Origin: a candidate division KSB1 bacterium
Lineage (GTDB): Bacteria > Zhuqueibacterota > Zhuqueibacteria > Oleimicrobiales > Geothermoviventaceae
Length of the DNA: 33,225 bases
Reading direction: 5' to 3'
Assembly: GCA_034506315.1 (NCBI GenBank)
Contig: JAPDPT010000038.1
Span: 1-33,225 of the forward strand
The notes beneath the pieces were generated by a model that ran no database searches, was not told the DNA's origin, and worked only from the letters and a program-made list of their open reading frames with translations. Below, piece by piece: positions 17,721 through 26,992 of this stretch (position 1 is its first letter; every line of letters begins with the position of its first letter). A program made the translations under genes and the position numbers.

Positions 17721-19892
17721 CTAGAGAATGCGCGGTTTTCGCTGCGGAGCGCGCCGGCGGGACACTGGGGCATGCTTATCGCAGGTCTCCGTAGGTGCAA
17801 GGTCTCTGCGGAAAACCTCACTGATCACTTGGGGACAGTAAGGGGTAGCTTGCTTCTTGGTCTCTGCGCAGATGGGAATGCGCACAACCCCCTCGGGCAT
17901 TTCGAAATCTACCACCGGCAGTTCCAGGGCCTCATGGGCTTCCTTCATCAGATTGGCCCAGATGGGCAGCGCCACAACCGCTCCGGAACTCCCGGGCCCG
18001 AGCGTGAGTTTGGGCTGATCAAACCCGACCCACACTCCAGCCACGAGCTGCGGGGTATAGCCGATGAACCAGGCGTCGGTGAACTCATTGGTGGTGCCGG
18101 TTTTGCCAGCGGCCGGGCGAGTGAAGCCCCATACCGTCCTGGCGGTCACCCCGGTGCCGTGGTCCAGCACACTGCGCAGGAGATCCGTCATGATGTACGA
18201 CGTCTCCGCGCTCAGCACTTCCTTGCGCTTGGGAACGTTCTCCTCGAGCACGTTACCGAACCGATCCAGTACCCGGAGGATAGCCATCGGCTCGCAGTAC
18301 ACACCGTGGTTGTCGAGGGCAGCAAAGGCTGCCGTGAGCTCGAGGGGTATAACTTCCGTGGCCCCAAGGGCGATGGCATCGACGGCGGGCAGGGGGGTGC
18401 TGATCCCCAGCTTATGAGCGTAGTCGACCACACGACGCGGAGGGACGACCTCCTGCACCAGCCGGGCGGCCACAAGGTTCAGGCTCCTTGCCAGGCCTTC
18501 CCGGAGCGTCGTAGGCCCTCCCTGCGAGCCATCGTAATTCTGCGGCGCCCAGCGAGAGCCATCGGGCATGAAAAGGACCACCGGCTGATTCAACAGCTCG
18601 AACGTAGGCATGTACCCGTTGTCGACCGCCGCCGTGTAGGCGATCGGCTTGAACGCCGACCCTGGTTGACGCAGCGCCTGCACCGCGCGGTTGAACTTGG
18701 ACTCCCGGAAGTCCCGTCCTCCAATCATCGCCAGGATGTAACCCGTGCTGGGATCCAGCACGACGACCGCTACCTGGACGGGAGCTTTGGCGGTGAGTAC
18801 GGAATCTAACCAGGCGGTGTCGGCCAAGGCCGCCCGGTAGGACCGACCGCGCAGGTCTTCCTCCGTGACGAACTCCCGCCACTTCCCGCTGCGGATCCAC
18901 TGGCGATTGATCTTCTTCTGCAGATTCCTGAGGTGGCTGGCCACAGCCTCGTCGGCGGCTTTTTGCACTCGGGTATCGAGGGTAGTGTAGACGGAGTAGC
19001 CCTCCCTGTAAATCGACTCCCCGTATTTGGCCTGCAGCTGAAGTCGCACGTACTCGGTAAAGTAGGGGGCAATCCCGAGTGCCTCATCCTCGCGACTCGC
19101 TACCACCCCCAAGGGGGCCGCCACGGCTTTCTCGTACTGCTGGCGGGTGATATACCCCACTTTCCACATCCGGCGCAGGACAAGGTCACGGCGTCTCTTC
19201 GCTGCCTCTGGGTATTTCAGAGGACTGAGCCTTTCCGGGCGCTGAAACAGAGCTGCAAGAAGGGCGCATTCCTCCAGCGAAAGCTCCGATACGTCCTTCC
19301 CAAAGTAGAACTGGCTTGCCGACCGGACCCCGTAATTGCCGTGCCCCAGATACATGTGGTTGAGGTACATCTCGAGAATTTCTCGTTTCGTGTAGGTCCG
19401 CTCGATCTGGATCGCAGTGATGATCTCGCGGATCTTGCGATCGATGGTCTTCCGCAGCCCAAGGTAAAGCTGGCGAGCCAGCTGCTGCGTAATGGTACTG
19501 CCACCCTGCGACGGACTCAGCGTCACAAGATCGATCAGGATCGCCTTAGCGAACCGAGCCGGCACAAAACCCCAGTGCTTGAAAAAGCGGTGATCCTCGG
19601 TTGCGACCACCGCCTGCCAGAGGTAGTCAGGCACCTCGTCGAGGGAGGCAAGGGCTCGTTTCTTGTAGAACAGCTCCTTGATCAGCTTGCCGTCCAGGGA
19701 ATAAATCTTCGTAGCCAGCTCAGGCTCGTAAACCTCAAGCTGCTGCAAACTGGGCAATCCCCTCACAATGTGGATCGCGTATACGGGCAGGACCACCACG
19801 AGCACCGCCAGGGCAATCCGTGCGATCCTGCGCTTGTTTTCGATCAACCGGGCACCCCGGCCTGGAATCCTTTTTCGCACCCGCCTTACCAC
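17721..19892 (-). CDS. mrcA: Class A penicillin-binding protein 1A (peptidoglycan glycosyltransferase/transpeptidase)
   Basis: A 723-residue bifunctional cell-wall synthase with one N-terminal membrane anchor (about residues 24-45) and the rest in the periplasm. The GT51 domain contains VVATEDHRFFKHWGF with the catalytic Glu, GGSTITQQLARQLYL, RKIREIITAIQIER and EMYLNHMYLGHGNYGVRSA. The transpeptidase domain has the active Ser in QPGSAFKPIAYT near residue 412, the SxN motif in RSLNLVAARL near 471, and AGKTGTTNEFTDAWFIGY near 597. It polymerises lipid II and cross-links the stem peptides. The predicted start is GTG 19892; a second GTG four codons on is possible. There are 134 non-coding bases between it and the lpxH-like gene upstream, so it may be transcribed with the envelope cluster. 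Confidence 0.95.
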   Translation of the reverse strand: MVRRVRKRIPGRGARLIENKRRIARIALAVLVVVLPVYAIHIVRGLPSLQQLEVYEPELATKIYSLDGKLIKELFYKKRALASLDEVPDYLWQAVVATEDHRFFKHWGFVPARFAKAILIDLVTLSPSQGGSTITQQLARQLYLGLRKTIDRKIREIITAIQIERTYTKREILEMYLNHMYLGHGNYGVRSASQFYFGKDVSELSLEECALLAALFQRPERLSPLKYPEAAKRRRDLVLRRMWKVGYITRQQYEKAVAAPLGVVASREDEALGIAPYFTEYVRLQLQAKYGESIYREGYSVYTTLDTRVQKAADEAVASHLRNLQKKINRQWIRSGKWREFVTEEDLRGRSYRAALADTAWLDSVLTAKAPVQVAVVVLDPSTGYILAMIGGRDFRESKFNRAVQALRQPGSAFKPIAYTAAVDNGYMPTFELLNQPVVLFMPDGSRWAPQNYDGSQGGPTTLREGLARSLNLVAARLVQEVVPPRRVVDYAHKLGISTPLPAVDAIALGATEVIPLELTAAFAALDNHGVYCEPMAILRVLDRFGNVLEENVPKRKEVLSAETSYIMTDLLRSVLDHGTGVTARTVWGFTRPAAGKTGTTNEFTDAWFIGYTPQLVAGVWVGFDQPKLTLGPGSSGAVVALPIWANLMKEAHEALELPVVDFEMPEGVVRIPICAETKKQATPYCPQVISEVFRRDLAPTETCDKHAPVSRRRAPQRKPRIL

Positions 19893-20026
19893 CTTGTCAC
19901 CGCTTCAGCCCCGTACCTTGGCGTCCTGGTCTACCCATCGCGCCTCCGCGCGCGCCCTTCTCGCGGTCATCCTCAACTGACGATCCCATTGGGGCAAGAC
20001 CCACCGACGCGGAGACGGAATCGATC

Positions 20027-20890
20027 CTACGCGCCGGCGGCTTTTCCTTCTATCCGCACCCGTTCCAGCAGCAGCTCCTCCTGCCCCTTAGCCCCCGGGC
20101 TACAGGACCATCTCTTCAACGAGACCCTATTATCGTCGAGTTCCCCGAATGTGAACTCGTGCAACCACTCGCCGGGGTTGAGGAAAATCCCGCTCTCCCT
20201 TGCCAACAGTCGCCGCTTGTGAGTGTGAGCAAGCACAACGAGGTCAAAACCGGAGGCGAGCATTTGATCCGCAAAGCGAATGTAGTCGGAATCGTCCAGC
20301 TCCCGATGGGGATGAGCATTGCGTCTCCGGCTCAACCTGGCGGCCCAATGGGCGAAGGCGTAGCCCAAATCGGGGTGGAGCCAACGAAACAGCGTGATAT
20401 TCACCGGATTCTGGAGCATGCGTTTGAGCAGGCGATAGCCGCGGTCATCGCGGCGCAGCCCATCCCCGTGGCTCACGTAGATTCTGCGCCCCAGGTGCAG
20501 CAGCACCGCCCGTTGACGATAGGTCGCAATACCCACCCTTGTGGGGAAAAAGTCCCGCATCCAGAAGTCGTGGTTGCCCGCCACGTAGTCGACGCCGAGG
20601 CCCCGTTCCACCAGATCCGCGAATTTAGCCAGGACACGAAAATGCTCGGCAGCCACAACGTACCGGTATTCGTACCAAAAATCGAACAGATCCCCGCAGA
20701 TTACCAGATGATCCCGCAACGGGTCGAGGTGGTCGAGAAACGCCATCAAGCTGTTCCGTTTGTGCTGTTCCTCCTCAGCCGATCCCTCACCCAGGTGGGC
20801 GTCGCTTAAGAAGAGGATCCGTCGCTGCGAAGAAATCTCCCGCACCCCTCTCGACAACTCCTCTGTCGCCTGTCGTTGCCCCTTCACCAT
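20027..20890 (-). CDS. lpxH: LpxH-type UDP-2,3-diacylglucosamine hydrolase (calcineurin-like phosphoesterase)
   Basis: A 287-residue metallophosphoesterase. Metal-binding motifs are FLSDAHLGEG (residues 30-32 D-x-H), VICGDLFDFWYE, VAGNHDFWMRDF, YVSHGDGLRRDDRG and VLAHTHKRR. The segment MLQNPVNITLFRWLHPDLG, followed by AARLSRRRN, matches the helical lid of LpxH enzymes. LpxH cleaves UDP-2,3-diacylglucosamine to lipid X in lipid A synthesis at the inner membrane face. Proteobacterial LpxH has GNRD, while this one has GNHDFW and AHTH, as I recall for FCB-group homologues. ATG 20890 overlaps the fabH stop by seven bases and uses GGTGGTGAT inside fabH; a GTG-like extension to 20911 is less likely. 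Neighbours in lipid metabolism support the role. Confidence 0.82.
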   Translation of the reverse strand: MVKGQRQATEELSRGVREISSQRRILFLSDAHLGEGSAEEEQHKRNSLMAFLDHLDPLRDHLVICGDLFDFWYEYRYVVAAEHFRVLAKFADLVERGLGVDYVAGNHDFWMRDFFPTRVGIATYRQRAVLLHLGRRIYVSHGDGLRRDDRGYRLLKRMLQNPVNITLFRWLHPDLGYAFAHWAARLSRRRNAHPHRELDDSDYIRFADQMLASGFDLVVLAHTHKRRLLARESGIFLNPGEWLHEFTFGELDDNRVSLKRWSCSPGAKGQEELLLERVRIEGKAAGA

Positions 20891-21873
20891 CGGATCACCA
20901 CCGCGCCCCACGAAAAGCCCGCGCCGAAGGAAGCCAGAACTACGATGTTTCCGTCTTGGATTTTCCCTTCAACTACTGCTTCGTGTAAGGCAATCGGGAT
21001 CGAGGCTGCCGTCGTATTACCGTAGCGAGCGATGTTGCTGTACACGCGTCCCACCAGGCCGAGCCGTTCGGCCACCGCGTCGGTGATCCTCTGGTTCGCC
21101 TGATGCGGGACCACAAGGTCCACGTCCTTCACGCTGAGGCCGCAGTTCGCCAGCGCTTCCTCAATCACCTCCGGGAAGCGGAGTACGGCCTGCCGGAATA
21201 CTTCCCGCCCGTTCATCTTGGGATAGATCGAGCCGCGATCGATCATCTCGTGCGTGAGGCGCGGATTCTTCCGGCTCCCCGGGTCCTCGAGCCATAGATC
21301 GAAGGCGTGGGTGCCATCGGTGTGGAGTGCAAACCCCAGGATCCCCCGTTCCTCCTGGGTAGCTTCCAGAACGACGGCCCCGGCCCCATCGCCAAACAGC
21401 ACGGCCATGTCCCGCCCACGGGGGGTGAGGTCCAACCCGGAGGACTGCACTTCCGCTCCTACCACGAGGGCCTTTGTGCAAGCGCCCGTGCGAATAAACT
21501 GATCCGCCACCGCCAGGCCGTAGACAAAGCCGCTGCACTGGTTGCGAATGTCCACCGTAGGGATCGGGGGCAACCCGAGCTTCGCCTGCAGAAGGGGTCC
21601 GGAGCCAGGGATGGGATAGTCTGGACTGAGGGTCGCGAAAACCACCAGATCGATTTCGGCGGGAGACAGGGCAGCCCGCTCCAGAGCCTGCCTGCAGGCT
21701 TCGACCGCTAGATCGGACGCACCTATACCCTCCTCTGCCCAATGCCTCTGGTGGATACCCGTGCGTTCAACGATCCACTCCTCCGTGGTGCCCACCAGGG
21801 GTGCGAGCTCGGCGTTCGGAACGATGCGCGGTGGGACATACATCCCTGTGGCTCTTATACGCGAGCGCCGCAT
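20884..21873 (-). CDS. fabH: 3-oxoacyl-ACP synthase III (FabH family)
   Basis: A 329-residue thiolase-fold enzyme that starts fatty acid synthesis by condensing acetyl-CoA (or another acyl-CoA) with malonyl-ACP. The catalytic triad is visible: Cys near residue 113 in DIRNQCSGFVYGL, His near 257 in VVPHQANQRI, and Asn near 286 in RYGNTTAASIPIA. The opening ATGMYVPPRIVPNAELA and TTEEWIVERTGIHQRHW are typical. The start ATG 21873 has GGAG seven bases upstream and lies within the end of the PAP2 gene (19-base overlap); the in-frame extension to 22083 would lie wholly inside that gene. Use of a branched-chain primer, or a secondary-metabolite KAS III role, cannot be excluded from sequence by eye. 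Confidence 0.93.
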   Translation of the reverse strand: MRRSRIRATGMYVPPRIVPNAELAPLVGTTEEWIVERTGIHQRHWAEEGIGASDLAVEACRQALERAALSPAEIDLVVFATLSPDYPIPGSGPLLQAKLGLPPIPTVDIRNQCSGFVYGLAVADQFIRTGACTKALVVGAEVQSSGLDLTPRGRDMAVLFGDGAGAVVLEATQEERGILGFALHTDGTHAFDLWLEDPGSRKNPRLTHEMIDRGSIYPKMNGREVFRQAVLRFPEVIEEALANCGLSVKDVDLVVPHQANQRITDAVAERLGLVGRVYSNIARYGNTTAASIPIALHEAVVEGKIQDGNIVVLASFGAGFSWGAVVIRW

Positions 21874-22925
21874 CCTCCGACTCCCGTCAGGACACCGGCG
21901 GAGCGGCCCAACTTGCGCTCCTCCGCTTTCGCTCTTGCGGATCCAGAAGAGCGCAAGATCATGGGCAGGAATAGTCGCGGCATGAGGATACGATCGACAA
22001 TCACGTACGCAAACGCTGCGTAGAGAAGCCCGATCAGAAGATCGACGATGTAATGCTGATTCAGGTACACCGCCGAGAACCATACACCCGCCGGATAGAG
22101 GGCAAAGAGTAGAGGGTAGCGGCGGAAGCGCCGATACCCAAAGAAACTGATGACCACAGGATATGCCCCGTGCAGGGAGGGCACCGCGGCAAAGTGATTC
22201 GGATTAAACCCACCCCACAGGGTCTGAAAGAATTTCATCTTCAGCATTCGGTCCACGTTGATCAGGGAACCCGCTCCCAATCCCCAGTAACTGGTCGGGG
22301 GAGGCTGCGCGAAGCCCTCGTGGTACACGTACCATGGTGGAGCCGCGGGAAAAATGAGAAACGTAGCTAAGGCCGAAAAGTTCAGCACGGTGAGCGTCCA
22401 AACGAAGCGGTAGAAGTTTTCCCTCTCATCCAAGGTGTGCCAGAACACCCAGCCCAATACGAGCGGGAGACCAAAATGGAGGGTATAAAACAGGCCCCCT
22501 GAGGCGTCAAAAACGGACTTGAGGACAGTCCCATCCCAGCGCAGCTGCCAGTCCTGAAAATAGAAGCACGGTATCTGCCCGCCGAAGGCCCAGCTGAAAA
22601 GGGAGTGCTCCCAGCGGTACGGCGCGACCGTGTGCACCACGCCCCTCAAGTTATCCACGATGCCCCGCATCATGTCATAGGCGATCCAAAAGAGCACGAA
22701 GGGAGACCAGTCAATCAAAAAGCGCTTGCTCCGTTCCTTTCCGAAAAGAAGGGAAAGGGCCAGCAGGGCCAAGAAAACGTGGTCGGGTCGCACCCGAATC
22801 GCCTGGTTTACGAGAATGAGATAAGCGACCACCGCTCCGAGCACGTACAGTCGCCATCGGTGGTCCGGGCTCCGTAGCTTTTCCAGGATAGCCTTACTCA
22901 CTGTCCTCCTCATCGCGAACGGCAT
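21855..22925 (-). CDS. PAP2-superfamily membrane phosphatase/phosphotransferase (Aur1/inositolphosphotransferase-like)
   Basis: A 356-residue integral membrane protein with about six or more hydrophobic helices, for example YVLGAVVAYLILVNQAI, FLALLALSLLFG and LVLGWVFWHTL. The phosphatase motifs are of the PAP2_3 (Aur1/Ipt1) type: LIFPAAPPWYVYH, the catalytic-His block AAVPSLHGAYPVVI, and YLNQHYIVDLLIGL. Members transfer a phospho-head group between lipids, as in phosphoinositol transfer, or hydrolyse lipid phosphates. The C-terminal tail is basic and Gly-rich. ATG 22925 overlaps the methyltransferase stop; a GTG at 22901 directly after AGGAGG is an alternative start. Lying between a methyltransferase and fabH, it probably acts in membrane lipid synthesis, but the substrate is unknown. 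Confidence 0.82.
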   Translation of the reverse strand: MPFAMRRTVSKAILEKLRSPDHRWRLYVLGAVVAYLILVNQAIRVRPDHVFLALLALSLLFGKERSKRFLIDWSPFVLFWIAYDMMRGIVDNLRGVVHTVAPYRWEHSLFSWAFGGQIPCFYFQDWQLRWDGTVLKSVFDASGGLFYTLHFGLPLVLGWVFWHTLDERENFYRFVWTLTVLNFSALATFLIFPAAPPWYVYHEGFAQPPPTSYWGLGAGSLINVDRMLKMKFFQTLWGGFNPNHFAAVPSLHGAYPVVISFFGYRRFRRYPLLFALYPAGVWFSAVYLNQHYIVDLLIGLLYAAFAYVIVDRILMPRLFLPMILRSSGSARAKAEERKLGRSAGVLTGVGGCGARV

Positions 22926-23547
22926 GGGCGCGTTTCCTCAGGAGCGCAACCTCCTGGAGGCCACCACCTTTCCATTCCACGACCTGGAAGCCGCTGCGTT
23001 CCCACTCCGCCTCGACCTCCGCACGGGTACGCAGCCTGAGCCTCCAGCCCAGCAGCGCTCGCAGGCGGTTCAGCCGGCCAGGGGGACTGATCGTAACCAC
23101 CGCGGTTCCTCCCCTGCGGAGGACCCGCTCCATTTCGCGCCATAGGGCTGGCTGGTCGGCAACGTATTCGGTGAGCCCCACTGCCGTGAGCAAGTCTGCG
23201 CAGGCCGCAACTAAGGGGAGATGGGAAGCATCGGCCACGATTGTCCTGATACCCCTTGCTTTCGCCCGCTGAGCCATCCGGAAACTCCAGTCGACACCGA
23301 CGTGGAGGCCCGTCCAACCCACACCCAACGCAGCCGACCCGTCGCCACAGCCTACATCGAGCCAGAGCCCGGTCTCCGGCGCGCCGGCCAGCAGCCTTCG
23401 CACCTGTCGGAGCTCCATCTCTCTGACCCAGCGCAAGGGCGGCAACCGCCTCACGGCGGCACAGAGTCGCCCCCACTTGTCCCATCTCCTGCGCGCTGCT
23501 GCCGGTGTGTTTCTCTCGAGGCCCACGGGCGACCCTGCCTGTTCCAC
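22894..23547 (-). CDS. Class I SAM-dependent methyltransferase
   Basis: A 217-residue protein with a Rossmann methyltransferase core (about residues 60-175). Motif I is LWLDVGCGDGSAALG, followed by HVGVDWSFRMAQRAKARG, the acidic-loop segment VADASHLPLVAACADLL (motif II/III), and the pre-strand LRRGGTAVVTISPPG. The N-terminal RRWDKWGRLC segment is similar to UbiE/MenG-like small-molecule methyltransferases. It should be cytoplasmic or membrane-associated. The start is GTG 23547. The gene ends inside the first codons of the PAP2 gene (overlap 32 bases), so the two are likely made together. This position suggests a lipid or isoprenoid substrate, which is inference only. Confidence 0.85.
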   Translation of the reverse strand: MEQAGSPVGLERNTPAAARRRWDKWGRLCAAVRRLPPLRWVREMELRQVRRLLAGAPETGLWLDVGCGDGSAALGVGWTGLHVGVDWSFRMAQRAKARGIRTIVADASHLPLVAACADLLTAVGLTEYVADQPALWREMERVLRRGGTAVVTISPPGRLNRLRALLGWRLRLRTRAEVEAEWERSGFQVVEWKGGGLQEVALLRKRAHAVRDEEDSE

Positions 23548-23583
23548 AGCTCCGGTGGCTCCGCAGAAAAGGGGCCTGGAGCC

Positions 23584-24738
23584 TCACGTGACAAGCCGTG
23601 CCAACCAGCTGCGTCGGATCGTAATGGCGTTTTCGGGACAGGACTCGGCACAGCACCAGCAGTCGATGCACCGCTCGTACTCGAACCGAGGATGCCGGTC
23701 CATGGTGATGGCTCCCATCGGGCAGTGGCTGGCGCAAATCCCGCAACCGCTGCATTGGCGCACGTCCACACCGGGGTGAATCCAAATCTGGCCTCCGAAG
23801 AAACGGAAGATGGGACGCGGAACGCGCCGCAGCATCCGATTGCTTGGCAACGGAAAGCGACCGAGCGGGAAGGGAGCCAGCGGGGCCCCGACATCCACCC
23901 GTTCGAATTCCGCGCTCGTGAGCCCGGATTCGATCGCGATCCGATTCGTGTCGATTTCCAGCGGGTGAAAACCGAGGGCCGATGCGGCGGCCAGATCTAC
24001 CGCCACCCCGTCCCGCGAGGCCAACAGGACTCCCGTCCGCACCACCTCCCCATTCGCTGGTCCGTTGCCGACCATGGCGTCGATCCCGTCCATAAGGGTG
24101 ACGGTGGGCTCGGTCAGGCGGTAAAGCTCAACCAGCACCCGCGCGAAATCCTCCGGATGGGGAGCGCGGGCGTGCCAATTCGCTTTCTCTCCCCCAGGCA
24201 GACAGCCGAACATATTCTTCACCGCTCCTGAGAAAAGGGTCAGATTGTGCGTCTTGAGCTTCGGCACATTGATGACAAGGTGAGCCCTCTCGGTCACCCA
24301 CCGGCTCACGAAAAAGCGCAGCCCGTTGGTTCCGACCTCCGTAACGCCGTCGGTCTCGAAACGAGCCAGCTCGGCACCCGTTCTCTCGGCCACGTCTAGA
24401 AAACCGGTCTTCTGCCAATAACGGCGAAGGGGACCGCGTAGCTGCGGCGGACTGTCTCCGATCACTGCCCGCGCACCGCGCCCCTGCACGTAGCGAATCA
24501 CCGCTTCCAGAACAGCCGGATGCGTAGTAACAGCCTCTTCCGGTGGTCGATCGGAGAGCATGTTCGGCTTTACCAGGACGGTCATCCCCCGGCCCAGTAC
24601 GCGTCCCCCTTCGAGACACCGGTCCAACAGCTCGTGCACGGCCTGCTCAACGGTGCTCCGATGGTAGTCGTGGACAGACGCGCCGAAAACGACGGCCTGC
24701 GAAGGTAGGTTGCTCGTTTCCTTCTCACGCCCGGACAA
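23584..24738 (-). CDS. DUF362 domain protein with C-terminal 2x[4Fe-4S] ferredoxin module
   Basis: A 384-residue protein. Residues about 15-290 are a DUF362 domain: VLVKPNMLSDRPPEEAVTTH, ARAVIGDSPPQLRGPLRRYW, LVINVPKLKTHNLTLFSGAVK, NMFGCLPGGEKANWHARAP and TLMDGIDAMVGNGPANGE. The C-terminal 60 residues hold two cluster motifs, CSGCGICASHCPMGAI and CIDCWCCAESCPENAI, so it should bind two [4Fe-4S] clusters. It is probably a cytoplasmic redox protein; the reaction of the family is not established as far as I know. The apparent start is TTG 24738 behind GGGGAAA, overlapping dprA by 14 bases, with no ATG close by. The C-terminal end (IRRSWLARLVT) is basic and amphipathic, possibly membrane-touching. 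Confidence 0.85.
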   Translation of the reverse strand: MSGREKETSNLPSQAVVFGASVHDYHRSTVEQAVHELLDRCLEGGRVLGRGMTVLVKPNMLSDRPPEEAVTTHPAVLEAVIRYVQGRGARAVIGDSPPQLRGPLRRYWQKTGFLDVAERTGAELARFETDGVTEVGTNGLRFFVSRWVTERAHLVINVPKLKTHNLTLFSGAVKNMFGCLPGGEKANWHARAPHPEDFARVLVELYRLTEPTVTLMDGIDAMVGNGPANGEVVRTGVLLASRDGVAVDLAAASALGFHPLEIDTNRIAIESGLTSAEFERVDVGAPLAPFPLGRFPLPSNRMLRRVPRPIFRFFGGQIWIHPGVDVRQCSGCGICASHCPMGAITMDRHPRFEYERCIDCWCCAESCPENAITIRRSWLARLVT

Positions 24739-25810
24739 AGTATTTCCCCGTCAATTGAGTGGCCAGGCTTTTTAACTCGAGGCTTAGAAGGGCTGCCAAG
24801 ACCCGTCCTGGCTCTTCGCCGAGCTCGGCGGCCAGGTCGTCAATATGCTTCGGCTCCTGCGAAAGGGCCTCGAATACCCGTTTCTCCAGACCGACAAGCG
24901 GAGGCGCTGGCTCCCGCCGGGCTTCGCGCAAGAGGCTCGGTAGCTGGGGGCGGATCTCATCCAAAATGTCGTCGGCCGATTCGACCAGCTTGGCCCCCTC
25001 CTTAATAAGGCGATTGGTTCCGCGACTCTTCTCACTGGTCACATTGCCCGGAACCGCGAAGACCTCGCGGCCTTGCTCAAGGGCGTACCGAGCGGTGATC
25101 AGAGCGCCGCTCTTGTCCCCCGCCTCCACGACCAGCGTCCCCACGCACATTCCGGCGATAATCCGATTCCGACGCGGGAAGTTTGGTGCGTCGGGTTGCG
25201 CTCCCAAGGGAAACTCCGTGAGGAGCGCCCCTTGCGCGGCAATCTTGCGCGCCAGGTCCGTGTTCTCCCCCGGATAGATCACGTCCAGGCCACTACCGAG
25301 TACCGCCACGGTCCGGCCCCCAGCCTGGAGGGCTGCCCGGTGGGCAATCGTATCCACTCCTCGCGCCAGTCCGCTCACGATGGTTAGGCCCCGCTCCGCC
25401 AACTCCCGGCACAGCTTCTCGGTCATCACTCGGCCGTAGGCAGTCGGAGTCCGTGTTCCCACTACCGCCAGAAAGGTCTCCTTTTCGCTCTTCAGAGTCC
25501 CCTTGCAGTAGAGAAGAGGAGGCGGGTCGGGAATCTGCTTCAGTGCCTTCGGGTACTCCGGATCCCAGTACGTAACGAACTGTACGCCGAGTTGCTGGGC
25601 TCTTCGTATCTGCTCCTGGGCAAACAGAGGATTGGCTTCGGTCTTGGTCCTCTCCGCAAGCGTCCGATCGATCCCGTCGACCCGACACAGCTCTGCGAGG
25701 CTCGCCTTTAGTACCGCCGCCGGTGATCCCAGCTTTCCCACAAGGGCCAGGATGCGCCTCGGTCCCAGGCCCGGCACACAGAGCAGCGTCAGAAGCCCTT
25801 CGACGTCCAT
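24725..25810 (-). CDS. dprA: DNA processing protein DprA (Smf)
   Basis: A 361-residue protein that loads RecA on incoming single-stranded DNA during natural transformation. An N-terminal SAM/HhH-like part (LLCVPGLGPRRILALVGKLG) precedes the Rossmann DprA core. Core motifs are LLYCKGTL, AVVGTRTPTAYG, TIVSGLARGVDTIAHRAAL, VAVLGSGLDVIYPGEN, LTEFPLGAQPDAPNFPRRNR and SGALITARYALEQGREVFAV. The final 60 residues (LSQEPKHIDDLAAELGEEPG) form the winged-helix domain found in many DprA proteins. ATG 25810 lies seven bases after the obg stop and uses GTGGGG inside obg. The gene suggests competence ability, but no com genes are in the window. Confidence 0.95.
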   Translation of the reverse strand: MDVEGLLTLLCVPGLGPRRILALVGKLGSPAAVLKASLAELCRVDGIDRTLAERTKTEANPLFAQEQIRRAQQLGVQFVTYWDPEYPKALKQIPDPPPLLYCKGTLKSEKETFLAVVGTRTPTAYGRVMTEKLCRELAERGLTIVSGLARGVDTIAHRAALQAGGRTVAVLGSGLDVIYPGENTDLARKIAAQGALLTEFPLGAQPDAPNFPRRNRIIAGMCVGTLVVEAGDKSGALITARYALEQGREVFAVPGNVTSEKSRGTNRLIKEGAKLVESADDILDEIRPQLPSLLREARREPAPPLVGLEKRVFEALSQEPKHIDDLAAELGEEPGRVLAALLSLELKSLATQLTGKYFVRA

Positions 25811-25816
25811 CCATCG

Positions 25817-26842
<1,026 letters not shown>

Positions 26843-26992
26843 CTATCCAGGCCTCCGCCACCGGTCACCTTTGAAACGATCACCTCTCCGGGGAGGTCGA
26901 TCCGGCTTTACCAGCGAGACCAGTGACCATGCTTCTCTCCCCCGGGCACCCCGAACCTCCCGATCCGGCCAGGAAAGGTCCAAGCCTCGAGG

